64,000 bases of DNA from Moniliella sp. 'wahieum' (taxonomy: Eukaryota > Basidiomycota > Moniliellomycetes > Moniliellales > Moniliellaceae), in NCBI GenBank assembly GCA_003971905.1, contig RSEE01000036.1, positions 62,001 to 126,000 of the forward strand, given 5' to 3'. The position numbers and the translations under genes were made by a program. The notes beneath the pieces were generated by a model. It ran no database searches. It was given only the letters and a program-made list of their open reading frames with translations, and had not been told where the DNA came from. Positions 55,117 through 64,000 of this stretch are shown here, one piece after another; within the stretch, counting starts at the first letter, position 1; the number at the start of each line of letters is the position of its first letter.

Positions 55117-56718
55117 ATGTGGCGCTGCGTCTCCCTTTGCGCGTGCTCCCTGCGCGCCTTGCTGCTCGTGCTCATCACACGGCCGCCGCCCCTCCACGCG
55201 TTACCTAGCCGCCACGCACGTTGAGCCGGACGCGGCCAAGCCGGGCGCACCCGGGGTGGCCGGTCTGGTGGCCGAGTACGACACAGCCGTGCTGGCGACC
55301 TATGCGCGCCCCCCCTTGATCTTTACGCATGGGTCTGGCATGTCGGTGTTTGCCTCCACTGACGCTGGTGGCGAACAGCAGTATCTCGATTTTAGTTCGG
55401 GCATTGCCGTCAATTCGTTGGGCCACGCCGATTCCGAGGTAGCCAAGATCGCAGCCGCCCAGTCGGCGCGCCTGGTGCATGCCAGCAACTTGTTCCACAA
55501 CGAATGGTCCGGTCCATTGGCTCTCAAGCTCTCCAAGCTCACGGGGGAGCACGGCGGTCTCGGGTTGACTAAGGGTGAGGACCCCACCAACCGCCTCAAG
55601 GCTTTCTTTGCCAATTCAGGCACGGAAGCCAACGAAGGTATGTCTCTTTTTTCCATTCTTTCCCTTGGCAAGGCAAGCGACTGACACGGGCAATAGCGGC
55701 ACTTAAGTTTGTGCGCAAGGTAGCCAAGACCCGTTTCCCCGGCAAGGACAAGACCGGGCTGGTCTGCTTCCAAAACGGCTTCCACGGCCGCACGATGGGC
55801 GCACTCAGCGTCACGCCCAACCCCAAATACCAAGCGCCGTTTGCCCCGTTGGTAGGCAACGTTCACGTGGGCACGTACAACGATGTGTCGACGCTCGATC
55901 TGATTGACGATTCGACGGCTGGGGTGATTGTGGAGCCCATTCAAGGCGAGGGCGGGGTGACGCCAGCCACGCTGGAGTTCCTTACCGCTCTGCGGGCCAA
56001 ATGTGATGCCCATGGTGCGCTCTTGATCTACGACGAGATCCAATGTGGTCTGTTCCGTTCGGGCCCACTCTGGGCTCACAGTGAACTTCCCCTCTCGGCC
56101 CACCCGGACATTGTTACCATGGCCAAGCCGCTGGCGAACGGGTTCCCGATTGGTGCGACGCTGATGCGCTCCGACGTTGCCGATGCCATCGTCGTGGGCG
56201 ATCATGGGACGACGTTTGGTGGTGGTCCGCTCGTCTGCCGTATTGCGCACCATGTTTTGGACCGGCTGGCGGAGCCCGGGTTCGTTGCGACTCGCGAGGA
56301 GACGGCCACTTACTTCAAGGACAAGGTTGCTCACCTCGTTCAATTTTTCCCCGACTTGTTGGACCAAGAGAACAGCCCCCGTGGCCGCGGATTCCTGCTT
56401 GGCTTCAGCCTTAAGGACCCGGCGCACGTCGCGCGGCTGCTCAAGATTGCCAGGCTGCGTGGGCTGATTGTCCTGTCGGCTGGCAAGGATACGGTGCGCC
56501 TGGCACCTTCGCTCATTGTCACCAAGCAGGACATTGACACTGCGACAGAGATCCTGGAGTCTTCGCTTTTGGTCCTGAGGGAAGACCCAGACCAGCGCTT
56601 AACACTTGATCCCCAACTACAATCTACAATCATCTCACTTCCCCCCCAGCCCCTTGGAGTACATAAGTGTGCATGCAGAAATGGCGCAGAACATGTCACA
56701 GGAAGCCGGCAAGCTTGA
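55117..56718 (+). CDS. ARG8: Acetylornithine aminotransferase (ARG8), mitochondrial
   Basis: This PLP enzyme makes N-acetylornithine in mitochondrial arginine synthesis. The N-terminus (MWRCVSLCACSLRALLLVL) is rich in Arg/Leu/Ser without acids, a likely matrix targeting signal. The enzyme core begins at RYLAATHVEPD after a one-base frame change near 55190. Family motifs follow: YLDFSSGIAVNSLGHAD, HASNLFHNEW, FFANSGTEANE, then a 59-bp intron (55638-55696) to AALKFVRKV. Later come FHGRTMGALSVT, VEPIQGEGGVTPAT, LLIYDEIQCGLFRSG (PLP-binding Asp) and MAKPLANGFPIGATL (Schiff-base Lys). HGTTFGGGPLVC and the terminal LAPSLIVTKQDID complete the fold. The open frame runs about 45 codons beyond the usual end, to TGA at 56716. 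It converges on the FAR1-like gene 200 bp away. Confidence 0.93.
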
Positions 56719-56919
56719 CGACTATTTTGGGTTGGCGTGTGAGAGTGCGGATTTCTCAAGATAGAGGGACTAATACAGCATGTCACTTTGCCTCTGGGAT
56801 CAATTGGATGAAGTGGGGTGCTTGTGCGTTGAGAGACTACCTTCGAGAACCATTGCTATATTCTGGCCTGAGCTATTGAATGATAAAGTAGCTAGGGAGC
56901 CGAGTATCGGGATTTACAA

Positions 56920-59900
56920 CTAGGATGCGTTTCGACTGCTGCGTCTGGATGCGGCAGGTGCACTGAGCCCAGCCAAGACGGCGAGGGCGGGACCATTGTC
57001 GTCTTGGAACACCAAGTGCTCAGTGTTGGTACGGCTGGACCACGCACGCTGGGTACGAAGCACCATAGCCTGTTGGGCAGCAAACTTGCGTCCTTCCTGT
57101 CTAAACCGCTCCCCTCCCGAGACGACGTGACCATCAACCCGGCTTCCCTCAAGCACTCCTAGCAGTGTCTCGAGGTCCTCCAAGATTCCCATCAGCGAGT
57201 GGATTGTCGCTTCGTGTTCTTCCTGAATGGGGGCGGATGAGGAAGGAGGGGAACCATTCGGAGAGAGAGGGGACGCTTGAACCCGTGCTGCGTAGGCCGT
57301 CTGGCTGGGCAAGGGACCAACAAAGCCCGGGGTGGAGATGAGTACCGCCTCAATCATTTGCCGCGACTGGAGCAAGACGGTAACAGCTTGCTGTGCGTTG
57401 TGGGGGGCAACTAGGACGGTGTTGGTGATCAAACTTGCCGTAAGCAACTCCATGGTACGTCGAGTGACCGGTGCGCGGGCATAGGCAGCTGTCTGGGCCG
57501 GAGGCATTCCTGCGTATGGGTCAATGCCGGGGAGAGATCGACGCTGAATTCCACAGGGCTAGGGAGACGGCTAGCTTGCTGTTGCGTACGGGGGTCGCGG
57601 TAAGAGGCATCGGCAAGGAAGAGATGCCTCCTCTACTTCAGGAGTGGACAGCAAGGCTGGATCCAAGCCAAACTGAACAAGGTACTCGTCCATCGCCCCT
57701 TCCTCTTGAGGACGAGCCACGCTGCGGTAAAGCGCATCAAAGTCCATCTCAAGTTCGAGAAGAATGTCCCGCTTGCTCCCATAAAGAAGTGGACCAAGAG
57801 GGACCTCCACGCTTTTCCCATCTTTCGAAACAAAGTAGTGACTAGTGGTCTTGGGTTTGCGAGCCATCACAGCTCGTTGGGGATCGATCGCGATACGCAG
57901 CGTCACCTCCGTCAAGGCAGTGGAGAGGAGCGAGCCGACGCAACCGGAAGTACGACTCGTAGTTCGGACGCCCGACGAAGGTAGGTATAGCTCCCCTTGG
58001 TTTGAGATGCAATCAACCAAAGCGATGTGGGATCGTGCTTCGCTCCCAGACCGAAAGTATGTACTCTGGCTCCTGTTGCCTCTGCTCGGCGAGAAAGAAG
58101 GTCCATCTCCTCTTTGTTGGGCCCGGTGGGGGAATCATCCAATACCAGCAGAGCCGAGACGGGGTTTTTGCTCCCGCGTTGGAGGAGGACATCAACCCCG
58201 ACGTTCCCACCACTGGACAGGTCAACATACTCGCTCATTCCCGGAAACTGGGAGAGATCCTCGGCAAAGGGCCCCATCGAAGCTCCATCGTGGGCCTGTG
58301 CAAGCAAGTCCAAGAACTCCACAATAGTATCGCGCGAGGTGGGAAAAGAGGGACGTAGGAGTCGTGTCTTGGCCACAAAGCCGCCATCTTGCTTGTGCGC
58401 AACACGGTAGGCGACAATACTGATTCTTCCTTTGTCCCCCATAGCGTCTAGCAGGAAGAGAAGGCTGGAACGAAGGAGGGTGAGCTTGATCGCATCGGAA
58501 GTGGGCATGCCTTCCCTTGCCATGGGTGGGATGGGGACGACGAGAACCAAATCGATCGCCACGGGGGGTAGAGTTTGGGAGTGGGGTCTCCTGGAAGGGC
58601 CTCGGAACCATCAAAGCTAAACCGGTCCAGAGCTTCGACTTTACATGGAACCAGGGAGGGTGCACCTTGCGGGGTGGGAATCGGGGGAGGAGCGCCTTGC
58701 GGACTCGGGATGGGGGAGGGTCGTGCAGTCGAGACCGAGCGAGGCGAGACTTGTCGGGTCTTGGTCCAATCAGGTGACGCAACCTCATCCTGGGGTGCGA
58801 TGCTCTGATGCATTGAGGGCGTGGAAATGTCCGACCGGGAAGACAGCAGCGGAGGCCCCTCCTCCATGCGTCCACTCAAATTCGTATCAAGCGGAAGAGG
58901 GATTTTGGCGTCAGGATGAAGGAGGTTATGAATCAGCCCTTCGATTCGATCTTTCCACACTTCGGCCTGTCCCTCCGAATGGAAGACCAAGATAAAGTCG
59001 GGGAGTTTTTATCGAGCATCTTGATGCTCAGCGCAGCCTCAGCCGAGGAGGAGGCCACCACCGCTTTGATATGGCGGAGGTAAATCCTTCCCTTGAGCTT
59101 GAGTGCGGAGGGGGCACTTCTGATCGTCTTGCTTCCGGTGCCTTCGTCCGAGGAGTTGGAGTAGGGACACTCAGGTACCGGCTCACATGTTTCTCTTATC
59201 CTCAAGTGTACAGAGCAGAGCCTCCTCCAGCAGATAGACACCAAATTGGCGCACCGTCTTGCCTTGAACAACACACACGAATCAAAGTACTGCAGCCGAC
59301 CAAAATGCTCCAGTTGATGGCCTTTCCAGTCAAGGATACGTTCGCTCAAGTCGGCTGTGACCTCAGCGCGATGGGACTCGTCGGATTGCGAGGGCGACAC
59401 GGGCTCCTCCTCGGGGAGGTCATACAGCCGTTTCCCATCGACGGGTGCTTCGCCAACTGAAGCCATGGACGAGAGCCGGTTCGCTGGCCGACGAGGGCCA
59501 CTTGGAATACCCACACGGCTCTTGCGGCGGAGGAGTATCCTTCCCCCGGTCCCGTACTCACGTGGGGATCGTCGTCCTGGGATGGACACGGTAACCAAGA
59601 CATTGAGCCGCTGCATGCTCCCGGGACTTGTCTCCTTGCGGTACACTGGGGAGACATCGCTGATTGCCTCGATGTAAGGTTGAACCATCGGTCCGACGGT
59701 CCGACCCGGTTCAGCCTTATCGTCCCCGTTTGCGTCAGACTGAGGGTTGCTGTCTGAGATAGAGGGCCGAGTCATGCCCCAGCCTGAACCCATCACAGCC
59801 GCTGTCTTGCCTCCCGGCCGGTCAGTGGTAAGCAAAAGCTGTTTCCGACAAACTTGGCAGACCAGCTCCTCGTGCGGAGTGCGGCGCAACTGGCCCACCC

Positions 59901-60550
59901 GCTCCTCCCTCTCTTGGGCGGCGAGGACGGCCTTGGGATCACCGTACATGGCGCTGAAGCATTCGTGGTGCATGGCGTGGGAGCACATCGGAACCACGTG
60001 GGGGCGTTCCCCACTCAATCGGAGCGACAAGGGCTCGAGGCAGATGGGACACTCGGGCTCGTCGCTGACGTCGAGCACGCTCTGGGTGGGGGCAGGCGGG
60101 GACACGACATGGCGGATCAAAGAGGCCAGGGAGGGAGGGGTGGAGTGTTCTTCCGGATGCGGGTCAGAGCTTATGCTGCCCGGGGAGAAGGGGGGGACAG
60201 AGCGGGGGGTTGATAGCGGCGCCACCACCGTCGCTGTGCCCTTGTCTTTCCTCGAGAGCAGGCCCGAGAAACGGCCGGGGCGTCTGGGCGGGGGGCGGAG
60301 GGGGAAGGGGGCAGGCCCACGCGCGGGCCCGATGCGGACGAGGGCCCAGCGGCGTGGGCGGAAGAAGGATGGTAGATGCCTGGGGTGGGGTTAGCATTCG
60401 CAGCCACGCCGCAAGAGAAGCGCGGGGCGCCAACGTACCGCCCTGCTCAAACTCCCACGGAGTGACTTCGGCGGCGAGGGCGGGGGGCGTGGCGTCGGCG
60501 GATGGGTGGGGCGGAGACGGGCCCGAGGAGCGCTGCCTGCGGCCGAGCAT
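56920..60550 (-). CDS. RING-PH-vWA protein, FAR1/STE5-type pheromone scaffold
   Basis: Far1 and Ste5 in yeast tether the Gbeta-gamma dimer, polarity factors or MAPK kinases in mating. Their hallmark is a RING-H2 finger, a PH domain and a vWA-like domain in that order, as here. Exon 1 (60550-60439, MLGRRQRSSGPSPPHPS... TPWEFEQGG) joins through a 59-bp intron (60380-60438) to IYHPSSAHAAG. The RING lies at about 60060-59830 (CPICLEPLSLRLSGERPHVV, CSHAMHHECF, CQVCRKQ). The PH domain lies at about 59110-58880 (KLKGRIYLRHIKAVV, DFILVFHSEGQAEVWKDRIE). The vWA lies at about 58590-57930 (AIDLVLVVP, MGDKGRISIVAYRV, SALLVLDDSPTGP, HTFGLGAKHD); it lacks the DxSxS metal site. A helical C-terminus ends at 56920. 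Frame changes occur near 60230, 59300-59150, 58990, 58600, 57600 and 57500. No kinase-docking motif was identified. Confidence 0.8.
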
Positions 60551-61187
60551 GCCGAAGGAGAGATGGTAGTGGCGGGGCCAGCACAGCGCGGCGTAGGAGG
60601 CCTGAGGCTTGCCTGCCGCCAGGCACGCTGCGTTGAGGCTGCGGATGGAGGGGCCGTCGACACGCGTTGGAATAGGACGTGCTCGGCAGGGCGGCGCCGA
60701 GCCAGCGCCGAAGAAGCGTCGCATGCCACATGCCACCACCAGCGCCTGCGCCACGCGCCAGTCGCCGCCCGCGCCCAGCCGCACCCAGCCGCAGCCCAGC
60801 CTCACGCCTCCGGCTGCGCACTGGCCGGCACTGGCCCAGCCCCTGCCTTGTCTCGCGCCTGCAGCGCCGTCTGCCGCCTGCGGGTCAAACGACACAAAGG
60901 CCAGCAGAACGGCCCCCTCGTCGTTAGCTTCACGCTGCCTCCACATCATCATGCACCAATCCAGGAGCGATGGACGCGTAGCCTGCCCATACCTCTGACC
61001 ACACGCACGCGACACCTTTCTGGGAGGAGCACCATCTATACAATCTGCCAACAAAGCGACGAGGGACGAACATATTTTTGCATGGCAACCAGCTGGCCAC
61101 ATGGGCACCCCCGCAGCGGGCAAGGCAAGCAAGAAAATCTCGCACAGGTTACTGAGATAAGACAAGCGTGACGCAAGAGCACGCAGC
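60551..61187. other. Spacer between the FAR1-like gene and actin
   Basis: 640 bp upstream of the FAR1-like start and downstream of the actin stop; both genes read leftward. GC-rich with Pro/Ala/Arg-type chance frames on both strands. It should contain the actin 3' UTR and the FAR1-like promoter. No gene recognised. Confidence 0.4.

Positions 61188-64000
<2,813 letters not shown>

Noticed and set aside
55300-56427. 375-codon open frame on the minus strand
   Set aside because: Exactly antisense to ARG8, which carries all aminotransferase motifs on the plus strand.
60506-61171. 221-codon plus-strand frame between the FAR1-like gene and actin
   Set aside because: Antisense to the first FAR1-like exon at its start and rich in Ala/Arg/Pro/His typical of chance GC-rich frames.

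Overview
The window is nuclear DNA from a fungus, most probably a basidiomycete. Genes are split by short spliceosomal introns (about 50-130 bp, GTRNGT donors, CTRAY branch points, CAG/TAG acceptors) and lie close together on both strands. The protein set is fungal: SYS1, YAR1, HUA1, TMA23, FAB1, CAP/SRV2, EMC5, ARG8 and a FAR1/STE5-type scaffold. A seven-helix membrane protein of a kind common in basidiomycetes and a Ty3/gypsy fragment also fit. Genus cannot be read from the sequence. Coding DNA is GC-rich; several spacers are clearly AT-richer.

Layout. 1-5.3 kb: a tRNA-like gene, a secreted metallophosphoesterase, SYS1 and YAR1, the last two sharing a 269-bp divergent promoter. 5.5-6.3 kb: a degraded Ty3/gypsy pol fragment. 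6.8-10.1 kb: a large protein built from repeated LC8/dynein-light-chain-like domains joined by glycine-zipper and His/Gln-rich linkers; I recognise no named relative and consider it the most unusual gene here. 11.6-12.5 kb: a degenerate single-lobe eIF4A-like protein. 12.7-15.5 kb: HUA1 and a PGC1-like phosphodiesterase. 17.0-20.2 kb: a PAF-acetylhydrolase with a repeat-coded tail. 22-31.3 kb: an unknown gene, then the long FAB1/PIKfyve gene. 31.9-38.6 kb: CAP/SRV2, a sirtuin, an alkaline ceramidase and MSS4/DSS4. 40.5-48.5 kb: cyclophilin A, a TMA23-type G-patch protein, an acidic nuclear-type protein, RPP1 and a multi-pass membrane protein. 48.5-52.6 kb is a 4-kb AT-richer stretch with no recognisable gene. 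52.6-62.4 kb: a BolA protein, EMC5, ARG8, a RING-PH-vWA scaffold of the FAR1/STE5 type, and actin.

Functional themes are loose. Actin, CAP and HUA1 concern the actin cytoskeleton. SYS1, MSS4, FAB1 and EMC5 concern membrane traffic and biogenesis. YAR1, TMA23 and RPP1 concern ribosome or RNA maturation. Ceramidase, PAF-acetylhydrolase and the GDPD enzyme act on lipids. There is no sign of one co-regulated cluster.

Caution: many conserved genes are interrupted by 1-2 base indels, often in homopolymers. Actin carries exactly two extra bases and is otherwise exactly 375 residues. This looks like uncorrected sequencing error rather than mass pseudogenisation, so most multi-frame CDS calls give gene extents, not exact reading frames.
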